From: Brachionus plicatilis
Lineage: Eukaryota; Rotifera; Eurotatoria; Ploima; Brachionidae
Length of the DNA stretch: 64,000 bases
Direction of reading: 5' to 3'
Assembly (NCBI GenBank): GCA_010279815.1
Contig: QEOQ01000508.1
Location: 1,945,129 to 2,009,128 of the forward strand
The translations under genes were made by a program, and so were the position numbers. This document shows, piece by piece, positions 36,538 through 47,820 of the stretch. Below the pieces are notes generated by a model. That model was given only the letters and a program-made list of their open reading frames with translations. It had not been told where the DNA came from and did no database searches. How positions within the stretch are numbered: position 1 is the stretch's first letter; every line of letters starts with the position of its first letter.

Positions 36538-36887
36538 ATGTCTGCATCAAGAGGTTCAATTTTGTTCAATCGTTTCCGTCAAGTAGCAGGCCGAAACAAA
36601 AGCACATTTGTGTACGAAGCCGATAAGACTATGGCTCAACGTTGGGTTGAAAAAAATGTGAAAAAACAACAAAATTTACAAAAGATGTACGCTGTAAGTA
36701 TTATAAGTTAAGAAACAAAACAATATTTTAGTTAAGTTCCAATTTTTTGTAGGCTGAAGATGGTATTCCAATATGGTGGAAAACTACAGGCGATAAATTT
36801 TTGGTAACCTTAGTATTCGCTGGTACCGTTGCCTCTTTTGGAGTTACATGCGTTAATTTATTTAGATATGCAAGAGGACAATTGTAA
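36538..36887 (+). CDS. COX7A: Cytochrome c oxidase subunit 7A
   Basis: Two exons, 36538-36693 and 36753-36887, joined in phase, 96 residues. It is a small accessory subunit of respiratory complex IV in the inner mitochondrial membrane. The N-terminal part is basic and Ser/Arg-rich, as for a mitochondrial targeting sequence (FNRFRQVAGRNK). The central KKQQNLQKMYAAEDGIPIWW corresponds to the conserved KxxQxLFQxxDGxPVxLK segment of the family. A single membrane helix follows (FLVTLVFAGTVASFGVTCV), then a short tail. Length is slightly above the human precursors. The 59-base intron splits the segment just before the EDGIP motif. Confidence 0.85.
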
Positions 36888-38566
36888 AATTTTCCCTTGA
36901 TACTTAAAAAATATTAACTTTAAGACTTGTGATGATTAATAAAAATTTCCAAAAGTGCATCAAACTTTTAAAATCATTTACGAAAGCTTAGAAATTTAAG
37001 AATTTTTATTAAAAAAAAATGAATTGATAAACAAATCAACTAAATCAATTTGTTGAAAAAAAATATTGTCAAATACTTTGATCTTTGATTGGAAAAAAAA
37101 TTTGAACGAAAAACTTACTTTGTCTCCAACTATTAAATATTACCGAATTAATAAGTAATAAATTTACGATTTTTGGCGCAAAAGGTTTTGTGAAATTCAG
37201 TAAAAAATGATAAAAAGAACAGAAAAAATGTAAAAAAATTGAATAAGTTTTTTTCTAAATGTTTGAACTTAATTCTGTAAATGCAACTTAGTGCAACATT
37301 CAAAGTTGCATCAAATATCTGCTAAATTTGCAGAATTTAGCAGAAATTAAATTTCAATATAATCGAGCCTAGGGAATTTTGCAGAGATTTTGCATATCAT
37401 TAGCAGACTTTTACAGTTGATACAACTTTGAATGTTGCACCATTCTGCATTCCCAGAATCAATTTTAAACTTTTTGAAAAAAATTTGATAAATTTTTTTA
37501 CTATTTGTTTTGTTCTTTTGTTCTGAACTTCACAAAACCGCACAAAAGGTCTTGGTTTTTTTTTAGCAGCAATCAAAAATGTCACCCAGATTACGCAAAT
37601 TTAAGCTTAATGCGTAAAAATGGGTAAATCGTTTAATTTTAAGGCAGAAATTTATTAGAAAAAAAAAATAAAATAAATATTAATCTAAATTTATTAAATC
37701 AGTTATTTTTTGTAAAAATTTCTATTTTACAATATTTTACTTTGTTTTGCATTAAAAACGATTAATTTTGCATAACTGATATTATTCTTATTAATTTTTC
37801 TAAATCGTATTAAAATTATAAATTAAACATAATCATACTTTTAAAAAACTAAAAATCAGCAGATAGACGTTTAACTCGATTTTGAGCATCGTTTTAAGCC
37901 AGATAAGGATGTTTTGTACAATTAGATTTTTTTTTTGAATTGGAACAATATTTGGATAATTAAGAATATTATGGTATATATTTTGGTGAAAAATGTGAGT
38001 TCAGTAGTCTGGTTTCCAATTAAGATCTCAATAATTCTTTGCTTATTACAATTTGGTTCATTTAGAGGCAAAGAATAAATAAAAAATTTTTAAAAATGTT
38101 AAATAAAAAATTGTTTTTTTTTAAATTTAATTAAATATTGAAAAAATTAGCATCAAACTTGATTTTTGAAATAAATTCAAATTTTTTAACTTAAAATTCA
38201 AATTTTTAATTTTTTAATTTTTTAATTTTTAAATTAACTAAGTAATTTTATGAAATATAAGTCATTTTTATATTCATTAAGTAAAATTGGTAAAAAATCA
38301 GTAATTTTAGTTAATGAATTAGCACACGCCAAAACTTTTCTGAAAAAATTGATTTTTTTTAATTAAATTTCGATTTTGACACAGTTAATTAAGCACGGTT
38401 AAAGTCCTTTATGAAATCTTAACTGAAAAGATGAATTAGTTCTAAAAAATTTTTAATTTTTATCATAAGATGTGATAAAGCGAAATCTTTGTCGATATCT
38501 CTGGATACGATTAGCTCAATTATGAACATTAAGAATTTTTGAAAAAATTTTAAAAAAATTCTAAAC
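36888..38566. other. Spacer containing a foldback element
   Basis: AT-rich. It holds the inverted-repeat element at 37165-37575 and no supported coding frame. Confidence 0.5.
37165..37575. repeat. Foldback element
   Basis: Left arm about 37175-37328 and right arm about 37405-37570 pair as reverse complements: GTGCAACATTCAAAGTTGCA on the left against ACAACTTTGAATGTTGCAC on the right, and GGTTTTGTGAAATTCAG against CTGAACTTCACAAAACC. The arms are separated by only about 75 bases. Confidence 0.7.
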
Positions 38567-38685
38567 CAGACTTGTGCAAAAGTCAGAAAAAAAAGTAATT
38601 TTAAAGTCTCTTCAAGTCACTGAGTTGACTTTTCAAGTCAAAAGACATGACTTGACTTTGACTTTATGACTTTTAAACATCTCTG
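38567..38685. mobile_element. hAT-type MITE, copy 5 (short)
   Basis: Begins CAGACTTGTGCAAAAGTC and ends GACTTTTAAACATCTCTG. Flanks TTCTAAAC and TTCAAAAC agree at 7 of 8 positions. Only 119 bases; interior of AAGTC/GACTT tracts without the GTTCCAGG core. Confidence 0.75.
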
Positions 38686-38873
38686 TTCAAAACTCATAAC
38701 TTTTGACAATTTTTTATTGTTTTAATAAACAAATTTTATTTATTTTCAAAATTGGAATGAATTATAACAAATGATTAAAAAAATATTGAAATAGGCAGTA
38801 AGTAATAAATGAGGCCTAATTGGTAATATGCTGTTAACTCAATTCCAAATTATTTAAATATTACAGTAAACTC

Positions 38874-39813
38874 GGATTTATAGACGCAGCATCTACTTCG
38901 AGAACGATATATAAACTCAACATGGTTACTCCGTAGAGGACCATCTTAAAAAAAATCAAAAAAATCAATTTTAAATTTTTTGCGTTTAAGGCAGGATTAG
39001 GTATTACATGCATGGTAAAGCCGGAACTTGACCCTATAACAGCATGCAATTTTTTAATAAAATATTAAAATAAAAATTAAAATAAAATTTAAATGCGTTA
39101 ATAGTTAAAGTTTATTTCATTTATTTTGGTATTAGCGCATGCAGCAAATTAAAAATTTTAAAAAATAATGCGAAATCTAAAAATGAAATTGGGAGATACC
39201 CAGAAATGTTATACCTGCTATTACTGAAACACCTTTAACAGTTGGCTCTAAGCAAGCCGTGAAAAAGAGGCAACCGCTTATTAATGTTACAAATACCAGT
39301 ACAACACAAGTAGTTCAAAATGAAAGACCAACTCAAACTGAAAAAAAAAGAGTAGGTAGACCAGCTTTACCACGTGACACAAATGGAAAAATAATTAGAA
39401 ATTAAAGTTAGATATTTTTAGAATCATTTTATTTCAATCAATTTAATTGAAATTTTTAGGCTAAAAACAATTTTCTTACAATTTTTATTCATTTTTAGAT
39501 TTCGCATTATTTTTTTAAATTTTTAATTTGCTGCATGCGCTTATACCAAAATAAATGAAATAAACTTTACCTATTAACGCATTTAATTTTTATTTTTATT
39601 TTTTTTGGTCGCGTTTATATTAAAAAATTGCATGCTGTTATAGGGTCAAGTTCCGGCTTTACCATGCATGTAATACCTAATCATGCCCTAAACGCGAAAA
39701 ATTTAAAATTTATTTTTTTGATTTTTTTTAACATGGTCCTCTACGGAGTAACCATGTTGAGTTTATATATCGTTCTCGAAGTAGATGCTGCGTCTATAAA
39801 TCCGAGTTTACCG
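38874..39813. mobile_element. Element with about 310-bp terminal inverted repeats and a coding interior
   Basis: The arms 38874-39180 and 39510-39813 are close reverse complements along their whole length. They begin CAGTAAACTCGGATTT on the left and CGGTAAACTCGGATTT on the complemented right. Mirrored 60-codon frames in the two arms are a by-product of the repeat. The 330-base interior carries a 72-codon plus-strand frame (see 39187-39405). Immediate flanks show no clear target duplication. The size and arm length resemble a deleted DNA transposon or foldback element. Confidence 0.85.
39187..39405 (+). CDS. AT-hook-containing frame inside the 38874-39813 element
   Basis: Open for 72 codons after a TGA, with stop TAA at 39405; no ATG near its start, so it is a fragment or a former exon. 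It contains IPAITETPLTVGSKQ, KKRQPLINVTNTSTT and near the end KKRVGRPALPRDTNGK. K-R-x-GRP is the core of an AT-hook, a minor-groove DNA-binding motif. The composition (Thr, Lys, Pro, Val) is unlike random translation of AT-rich sequence. No family recognised. Confidence 0.45.
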   Translation, partial: NWEIPRNVIPAITETPLTVGSKQAVKKRQPLINVTNTSTTQVVQNERPTQTEKKRVGRPALPRDTNGKIIRN

Positions 39814-40082
39814 AATAAGTTTGTAATTTTTTAAATTGATTTTATTTTTGTAAACAAAATCTGTTCATTAAAATAGTTTTTTGTTTTTAGTTATTTTTTT
39901 TAAGTTTTTACACTATATTTACTAAAAGTAAATTTTGATTAAAACTTCAATAAAGTCTAAGATTTTTATTATCTCTCTTTGAAATAAAATTCTTTTTTTC
40001 GCCATTTATTTCAAAAAATAGCTTTAATTACTATAAATATCAATATTTTAGCCCAAATGAAATTTTTTATATTACTTTATTT

Positions 40083-40407
40083 CACAGTTAGTCAGAAGTC
40101 AAAGTCAAGCCTGGACTTTGACAGCCAAAAAAATCCATATTTTGGGTTCTTATTTGTCGTTCCAGGCCCAGGCCGCCACAATGGCTACCTGGAACGGCAA
40201 AAAATCATGTGGCCGTGATCCTGACTGATGGATTGCGGTTCCTTGCCGTTCCAGCTAGTTATTGTGGCAGCCAAGTTCAAGTCTAAATCCCTAAAATTAA
40301 GGTTCAAGTCCAGACTTAAACAAAAAAAAAATTCAAAGTCAAAATCTGACTTGGACTTTTAACGATTCTGAATTTAAACTTTAAACTTTGACTTTCGACC
40401 AACTCTG
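40083..40407. mobile_element. hAT-type MITE, copy 6 (longest)
   Basis: Begins CACAGTTAGTCAGAAGTC and ends GACTTTCGACCAACTCTG; flanks CTTTATTT and CTTCATTA match at 6 of 8 positions. The interior has the core twice in opposite orientation around 40160-40265 (CGTTCCAGGCCC ... GCTACCTGGAACGG ... CGTTCCAGCTAGTTATTGTGG), giving a GC-rich internal palindrome that is unusual for this window. Confidence 0.75.
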
Positions 40408-40758
40408 CTTCATTAAATATTAAAAGATAATTTTATCGTAACAAAGCAAAATTGTATAAGATAAATTTAAATAGAAATGTATTTGATAAATAACATTACT
40501 TAACTAATTATTGAATTAATATTTCATTTGCTTAAGAATGGTATGTAACCTGTGAAAAGTTTAAAAGAAAAAAAATGTTTTAAACGATTGTATTTATTTC
40601 ATGAAAAAATTCTCAATTAAAATTTTACAAAAATAATATTTTTTAATTATTTGAAATTATTCGTAATTAATAAAAATAAATAAATGGATATTTCGAAAAA
40701 TAATGAACAATTTTTGTTTTAACAAACAAGCTTAAATATTTTGTCACACAAAAAATCC

Positions 40759-43700
40759 TTAATTTAAATCGATAGAGTTTTCAAGTGACTTATGAATCAT
40801 TTTAACTCCTTTTATGCACCTTTTTCTCATTTCAATGTTTTTCAATTTTTCTACTGTCAATTGAACTTGGAAAACTTCCTCCCATGCTTTCTTAAAGTAT
40901 GTTACAAACTCATTTCGCTCATTTCGGTCAATAAAATAAACGAACCAATATCTCATCTTTGACGAGTCCGTATCATCATGCTAAATCCGTGAATTAGCTG
41001 ACATTTATAAAAAATAATTTTGAAAAATCTTACCAAAATACAATAGAATGGGTTGTCGTTATCGAATGAGACTCGATTTATTTCCTCCAGCTTAATTGTT
41101 TCAAGCAAACGATAGAATCCAGTTACCAAATCCTCGTGGCAAAAATATAATTTTTTACTAGTAGTAACAGCGCAACATGGAAGACAAGATAAAGTTGGAA
41201 CATCTGTTGACTGATAATTCTGAATGAGAAAATATTTATTAATTTAAAAAAAAAAATTTAAATTTCAATATTGACTGATTGAGAAGCTTGATTTTATTAG
41301 TCTTACCTTTATTTCATCCTATTGATTTTTTTCCAGAAGTTAGTCTGTTAGTAAAGCTTATTAAATAAATAATCGAAAAAAGCTTACTCCGAGAGAAATG
41401 ATTTTGCAAAAGCTTTGAATCCAATCGCTTGCTTCTTCCTCATTTTTGGCAGAAAGATACAAATGTGAATTAGCAAATATAAGCTCTATGGTATGAGGTC
41501 TTGACATTTTGTTGTATTTACGGCATCCGGAAAATTCTTCTCCACTACAAATGCATATCAATAAATATTTATAAAAAAAATAAGAAAGTTAGAAGAAATA
41601 TTTTACTCTAGCTTTATCACTTGAAGTGGTCGTCTATCGCCTTGATTTTTATATTTGGTCAAAACGTCATTTCTAAAATTCAACAATAAAATTAGATATT
41701 ATTAAATTCCAAAAATCAAAATCATTTCATTTTTTCAGTACTTTTTTCCTAGTAATAAGCTATTTCTGGGACAAAAGTACTGACTCGACTCAATAAAATC
41801 AATTTTAAAAGTTTTAATTTTTGGTTTAAAAAATTTAGTTAAAAATTTTAAACCATCTTAAATTCAAAAATAATTTTTAAATTAAATGCTACAATCTAAA
41901 TTAAAAAATGTTTTAAAATTGGTAGAACTTTTTCTTTAAATGCAGTGCTTAAATTGATTATTTGTAATTTAATTAAAAATTAGCTTTATAATTTACAAAA
42001 AAAGAAACTATTATATTACATATACACAAATGTATCAAAATAACAACTTTTATTTACTTTATTTATTTTTAATGACAAAGATCTTTGAAATTAAAAGCAA
42101 TATTTTAAAACATCTATTCTGATTGAAAATTTGAGTAAATTGGATTTTGGAATATTATATTTTTGATTATTTTTATGTAGCTTTTAATTTTTTTCCATAA
42201 ATGGTCCTGGTCTACTTGTCAAGGCTTCATGATCGTATGAAAATGATTTATAATGAATGAATGCTCAGAAATATTTGTTGGTGAAGAAACAATCTCATAT
42301 AAAATCAATTTTAGATAATTTAAATAAAACAATCAAATTTTTTCAGAAGTTATTTTTTTTTGCAAACTTTGCTATTTTTGAATTTTATCAAAACTAGAAT
42401 AAAAAAACCTAATTCTCTAGCCGAGTTTTTCACAGAATAAATTTTGACTAAACAATTTTTTTTAAGCTTGTATAATTTAACTTTATCTAAAGTAACTTCG
42501 GGAAAAAATTTATTAAATTTCCATCTTTAATTTTTTTAAATTATATTTTTTATGTTAAAACACTGGTGATTTTAAAAAAATTAAATCACAATTAATTCAA
42601 GTAATTATTCTTACTTTAAAACAAAAAATGCTTTTTTCCATTCTGCTGTTGACAAGTTCGTGTTGTTTGACTTTAAAAAATAATATAACATTCCTTCTTT
42701 GTGTATAATTTGGTTAATGGCTGATGCCTGGTCCTCCCAAAACACTAATGAATATCCATTTATCCCAATATCCTGTGGCTAAAGTAAAGTAAATAAAAAT
42801 AGAATTTTTAGAAGCATTGTGTCATAATTTTTGCTTATTTCTAATAAATTAAACTTATCTCTAATTTTTTAAAGTCAAAAAATTATTATCCATCTCACTT
42901 TTATCATAGCAAATAATTTTTCAACATTAATTTATCTAATAAATAAAAAAATTAGGGTAATTCTAAAAATAAATATTATTATTTTGTACTAATTAACTAA
43001 AATAAGCCCTTAACTTTTATTAGATTTTTTTATTAAAATTTAACTCTAGATCATAGGATTAAATTTTTAAAATAACATAGAGACAATTTTTAATAATAAA
43101 GGATTATGCCAAAAATTCACACTTTATTTTAAAATCATTTACTTGTGCATTTTCTTCACTGGAAAGAAATTTTTTTAAAGCCAATTTTTGTTGAGTTGCT
43201 TCGTGAAAAACAGGAACTTTGGTGAATTTCAAAAATTTATTTTGGATTCGAGATGTTTGTAAATTTTCCAGCAAATTACTAAAGCCAAAAAATTTAAAAA
43301 AAAATAAAGAAAAAAACAACTAAAATTATTACTTGGTCAAAATGCGTGAAGCAGTGGTTATCCACAAATTTGATCGCTTATTAAAACAAACAAAGTGAAT
43401 AGATTGATCACCTAAAGAGACTTCTATATAATCTATCTGGTCATGACTCATAAACAATTCCTTTTCATACTTAATCGCATTTTGTACATTAATCTCACTT
43501 TGAAATTCGTTAGACTGCTGGTTTTTCAAAATATACAAACCATATGTGGTGATCAAAAGAAAAATAGATTCTATTTCGCCTTGGCAGTGGCCACGAGTAC
43601 ACTGATATAGCTTTAGAATATCTTCGTTTGAACCATTTTGCAAAATTTCCAGTGAAAGTAAAAGTTTGGTATTGTTGTCAACTCTAAAATAAAATTTAAA

Positions 43701-45785
43701 TTTTTACTGTTGAATTTTTTATTTAAAATTTCAACCTAATGTCTTGTCTCAAATCTTCCATACAATTTGTATCATCCAGATAATTGTTTTCGTTCTCAAC
43801 TTTCGAGTCTACCGAATAGTGATCCTTGTCATCTTTCGAGTTGCTTCTAGTTTCATCTAAGTTGGTGTTGTTGGTGTGCAGTGAAGATAATGAAGAAGAA
43901 AAAAACAAAACATTTCTATTATCTTTTTCACTTGAATCGTTCGATTCGGCCAAGTCGATGGATTTATTGACCGAATCGTCATAAACACTGTTAATTTTGT
44001 TCTCATTTTCGACTTCGGTTGACAAATCTTGATCAACCTCGTTGCTTTGGTAGAATTTTTCATAATTCTGGTACACATCGCTCATGTCCTTAACAAAAGC
44101 GTCCATGTTCATGGTCGCATTTTCGATTATTTTCGAATATGTTTCTATGTGTTCAATTTTCGAGTCAAATTGACTGCTGGCCGTAAGTGATCTGGCAGCC
44201 AAGTCATTCGGCACACAAGATTTTGAAATCACCTTTTCACTAGCTTGTCTTTCTAGTATTTTGCTATTTTCTTTTCTCAATTTGTCTATTTCACTGTCAA
44301 TTTGTTCGCTGGATGAAATTTCATCATTGGACAAAGCATCCATGGACACTGGTTTTCTGGTCTTCTTTTTTATTTTAACCTTTGGCTTGACAATAGTTCC
44401 ATTTGAGTTGTCTTCACTAATAGACACATTGTTGGCAGGACGGTGCTTGGCTTTCTCCTTTGGAGGCGATTGACTCAGATTCATGGACGCTTCCATCAAA
44501 GACTTGTTCAAATCGACCATTTTCTGTGTGAGTGTGTGCGTAGGTGAATTTAAAATTTGGTCAATGACTTGTCTTTTAAGCTTTAGGTGAGATGGCCAAC
44601 AACAATGGTCCAAATATGGCACATCACTGAACAACTTAAACTCAACATTTTCCAAACCGGACACTAAAGTGACCAAAACAGACAACGACTTAAAATAATT
44701 AGAATTAAAACAAGAAAAAAATATTTTATGGCATGGTGAATTTTGGTACAAAAAACAAAAACAAAATATTAAAAATTCTAAAGCTTAAGTTCTGAAGGAC
44801 CAAAACATGTTCTGTAAATTGTAGCAGCTGATACATCCTTTGTACCACCAATATACTGATTCTGCAAAGCTGTGCAAAATTCAGAACATTGTGAATTATT
44901 GTACAAAAAACAAAAACAAAACAAAAAAAACGTCAGAACTTTAATCTGGACCGACTAAAACATGGTCTATAAATTGTAGCAACTGATACATCCTTTGTAC
45001 CACCACTTAAAGCTGGATTGGATTTTTAATATAATGTAGTATCCCAAATTTACTATTTTCTGAGTTTTGCAGATTTAGTATATTGGTGGTACAAAGGATG
45101 TATCAGCTGCTACAATTTACAGAACATGTTTTGGTCCTTCAGAACTTAAGCTTTAGAATTTTTAATATTTTGTTTTTGTTTTTTGTACCAAATTTCACAA
45201 TGCCTATTTTATTAGAAAAAATTTTTATTAGATTTTACGGATTACCTGTTCATCGGAAACAAGAGAGACACCGGGTGAATAAAATTTTGATACTAGTTTT
45301 TTATTATCTAAAAAACATCTTAGATAACTTTCCATTAAGTTTTCATTGAGTGCATGATAGATCCAGGCTCGTCCTCGGCCTATGTTAGTGTTGACGTTTA
45401 GTAATTTTTTAAGCTCCTTTAAAACGTCTTTGTGCGTAAATTCGAGGACAACTTTCCAGTAGCCTTCATCTCGATTGCGTAAGCCCAGAAGAAATACGTA
45501 GTCGAACTGCTGGCAAAGCTCATGAACTTGGTAATCGCTGTTGGTCATTTTTTTGTCTTGGCTGTTTTTTTCCAAAAAAGACTTTTGCACTAATTGAATG
45601 GCTTGGGACAAATCGTTGAAGATTTTGTTGGATATGGATGCGAAAGACTGAGGTGCATTGTAAACGGGCAAATTTGATGAGAGGTTGATTGAACTCGAGC
45701 GCATTGGTTTTGCTTCTTGACTTATCATTTTCGAGTCCGTGAACGAGGCCGCACGGTGCGATTTTCCATGTAGACTGGCTTGCAT
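40759..45785 (-). CDS. PLEKHM2: RUN and PH domain protein, PLEKHM2/SKIP-like
   Basis: Nine minus-strand exons in phase: 45246-45785, 43736-44688, 43333-43683, 43143-43278, 42615-42778, 41607-41672, 41388-41544, 41034-41219, 40759-40980; 924 residues (human PLEKHM2 1019). PLEKHM2 binds the lysosomal GTPase ARL8 through its RUN domain and links lysosomes to kinesin-1. The RUN domain is in exons 1-2 (FDYVFLLGLRNRDEGYW, GRGRAWIYHALNE, then FSDVPYLD). A Ser/Asp/Glu/Asn-rich linker of about 250 residues follows. Exon 3 has YQCTRGHCQGEIES and LLITTYGLYIL; a PH domain begins at EGMLYYFLKSN and AEWKKAFFVL (42615-42778) and ends ASDWIQSFCKI (41388-41544). The long C-terminal extension also fits PLEKHM2. 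No tryptophan-acidic kinesin light chain motif is visible in the linker. Start chosen at the first ATG after an acceptor-like TTTCAAAG. Confidence 0.88.
44735..45205. repeat. Three-copy repeat, two direct and one inverted, in PLEKHM2-like intron 1
   Basis: A unit of about 120 bases starting GTACAAAAAACAAAAAC and ending GATACATCCTTTGTACCACC occurs at about 44750-44850 and again at 44902-45004. It recurs inverted at about 45085-45190 (GGTGGTACAAAGGATGTATC ... GTTTTTTGTACC). The outer copies form the arms of a foldback of about 470 bases; the middle copy is a tandem duplicate of the left arm. Confidence 0.8.
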
Positions 45786-47261
45786 TAATTGCCTTTGAAA
45801 GCAGCACCAAAGTTTAGGCAAAAATAAAATCCAGATAATTTATGTTTTTAAAATTTATATAAATATTAATCACATGAAATTGTTTAGTTTGTTTTTTCAA
45901 AATAACAAAAAAAAATTCTATTTTAATTATTTCAAGGGGCCAAAAATGTTGAGGCTTTTTCGCAATTTGTCTATCTTATGTTCTAGTTATGCATAAGATT
46001 GAAATAATTAAGACGAATTTATTTTCAAAAAGTTTTGTTTTTAAAAATAAATTTCGTATTATGAGATTTTATGAAGTTTGAAATAAAATTTCTATTCAAA
46101 AAATTTCAAAATTAAATTACCCAAATTTTGAATTTTTATTTTTTTTTTTAGTTAGAAGCTTTAGTAGATTAAAATTTTTGGGTAAAAAAAAAATTTAATT
46201 CGAAAGGATATGAGGCAATATGAAAATTTTCTATTTGTAATCTTTTTCGATTGTGTTTATTTCACGGTTCGAAACTATATTACTTAATAAATGGATAAAA
46301 TATTCATCAATTTCAACAATGCATACAATTAAAGAATGGTATTGTGATTGAAAGGCTGGTGCAAGTGCAAGCATTACAAGTGATATATGGTATCTTGGAT
46401 ATTGAATTCATAATAAAAATTTACATACAAAAAAAGTTTTATGATTTTTGCTTAGACTGTGACAAAGATGATTTAACTGAAAATGATCCTTCAATTTTTG
46501 AAAATGACAAACAAATTTTATCTGAAACAGAATAAAAATAATAAGATGAACTGAAATAATTTTCATTTTTATTATTTAATATAATTTAAAGCTTTTAAGT
46601 TTTTAGAAGCAGTTTTTTAACTTTAAATAAAAATATCTTTAGAAACGAAATAATGTGGTGCTAGCATTTTTAATATGTTTTAGACCATTAAAAAAGGTTA
46701 CGGAAGTTTTGTTTTTCTGGTCGAGGTACCGATGACATGAGGATATTTGAAGGTCTCAAAAAGTAGCCATCCCTGAATTTTTGTTTTTTAAGAGCTAAAG
46801 AATTAATTAAATAGTTCAATGATCAAACTTACATTTTTTTAATTGCTGTTTTTATTTTGACCGTTTAAAAAAAAAAATAAAAAAACTCTTAAAATTTGAC
46901 CATTTTAGGTAATTTATTCATTATAACTTTAAGCTTATATATATATATATACATTAGGAAAGTTCCGATCTTAAAACTGTTGATATTTTTAAATTCAGCT
47001 CGTCAAGATCTTTTGGAAAATATCATTAAATTCAAAATTTTGATTTTTTTTCATATTTTCCCATATCCTTTTTCACTAAAATTTAAATTTAAATTAGATT
47101 TTTTAAGGAAGATATTTTTAATGACAATTAATTTTTTATTGGAATCCATAATCGTTAAATCCAATTCAAATTGCAATTCAATTTTCATTTTATTAAGGTA
47201 CCAAAAAAATTTCCAATGGTCTAAACCAGTCTTTACCTAGATAATATAAGTTATAAGAGTT
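45786..47261. other. Spacer upstream of the PLEKHM2-like gene
   Basis: AT-rich. A 63-codon plus-strand frame at 46344-46535 ends in an acidic stretch (DCDKDDLTENDP) but has no start context, splice sites or family resemblance, so it is not called as a gene. A short (TA)n run lies at 46936-46951. Confidence 0.4.
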
Positions 47262-47820
47262 CAAATTATTTTTTAACATTCTTAACAATTTCCGATGATA
47301 TGTTTATTAATTAATAGTAAAAATTATTTTACGTCAAACTTTTACAAAAGTCCGATCAAGTCTTATACAAGTCAAAGCCATGACTGGTTTTTAAAAAATT
47401 TAATTTTTTGCTTTTCTGAGCTGTTAAGGTTGTGAAGTTCGTTTCAATTCAGAAAAACTTTTTTACATTTTTTACTAAAAGAGATAGCTTAGTTCTGTAA
47501 ATGCTTAATTTTAAGCAAGTTTGTTAAATGAAGTATATTAAGTTTGCCAAAAATCTTGTAATTTTCGGCACTAAAAGTTTTTGCAGACATGTATTTTCGG
47601 ATCTCGAAATTTTCTTAAACATTAAGCATTTTATAGAACTAAATTATTCGTTTTATTTAAACGTTTTATTTGAAAAAATTAAATTTTTTAAAAACCAGTC
47701 ATGGCTTTGACTTGTATAAGACTTGATCGGACTTTTGTAAAAGTTTGACGTAAAATAATTTTTACTATTAATTAATAAACATGTCATCGGAAATTGTTTA
47801 GAAAGTTAAAAATTATTTAA
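47262..47820. repeat. Foldback element with about 130-bp arms
   Basis: Left arm about 47268-47403 and right arm 47684-47815 are almost perfect reverse complements. For example, TCCGATCAAGTCTTATACAA is mirrored by TTGTATAAGACTTGATCGGA. The 280-base centre has no coding capacity. Differences between the arms are few, suggesting recent insertion. Confidence 0.88.

Noticed and set aside
38861..39834. Mirrored 60-codon frames (38861-39049 minus and 39628-39834 plus) with nearly the same protein
   Set aside because: They are the two arms of one inverted-repeat element; the matching translation follows from that and does not show selection on a protein.
45083..45349. 88-codon plus-strand frame
   Set aside because: It covers an inverted-repeat arm and then the antisense of the first PLEKHM2-like exon.
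46344..46535. 63-codon plus-strand frame with an acidic end
   Set aside because: No start context, no neighbouring exons, no recognised domain.
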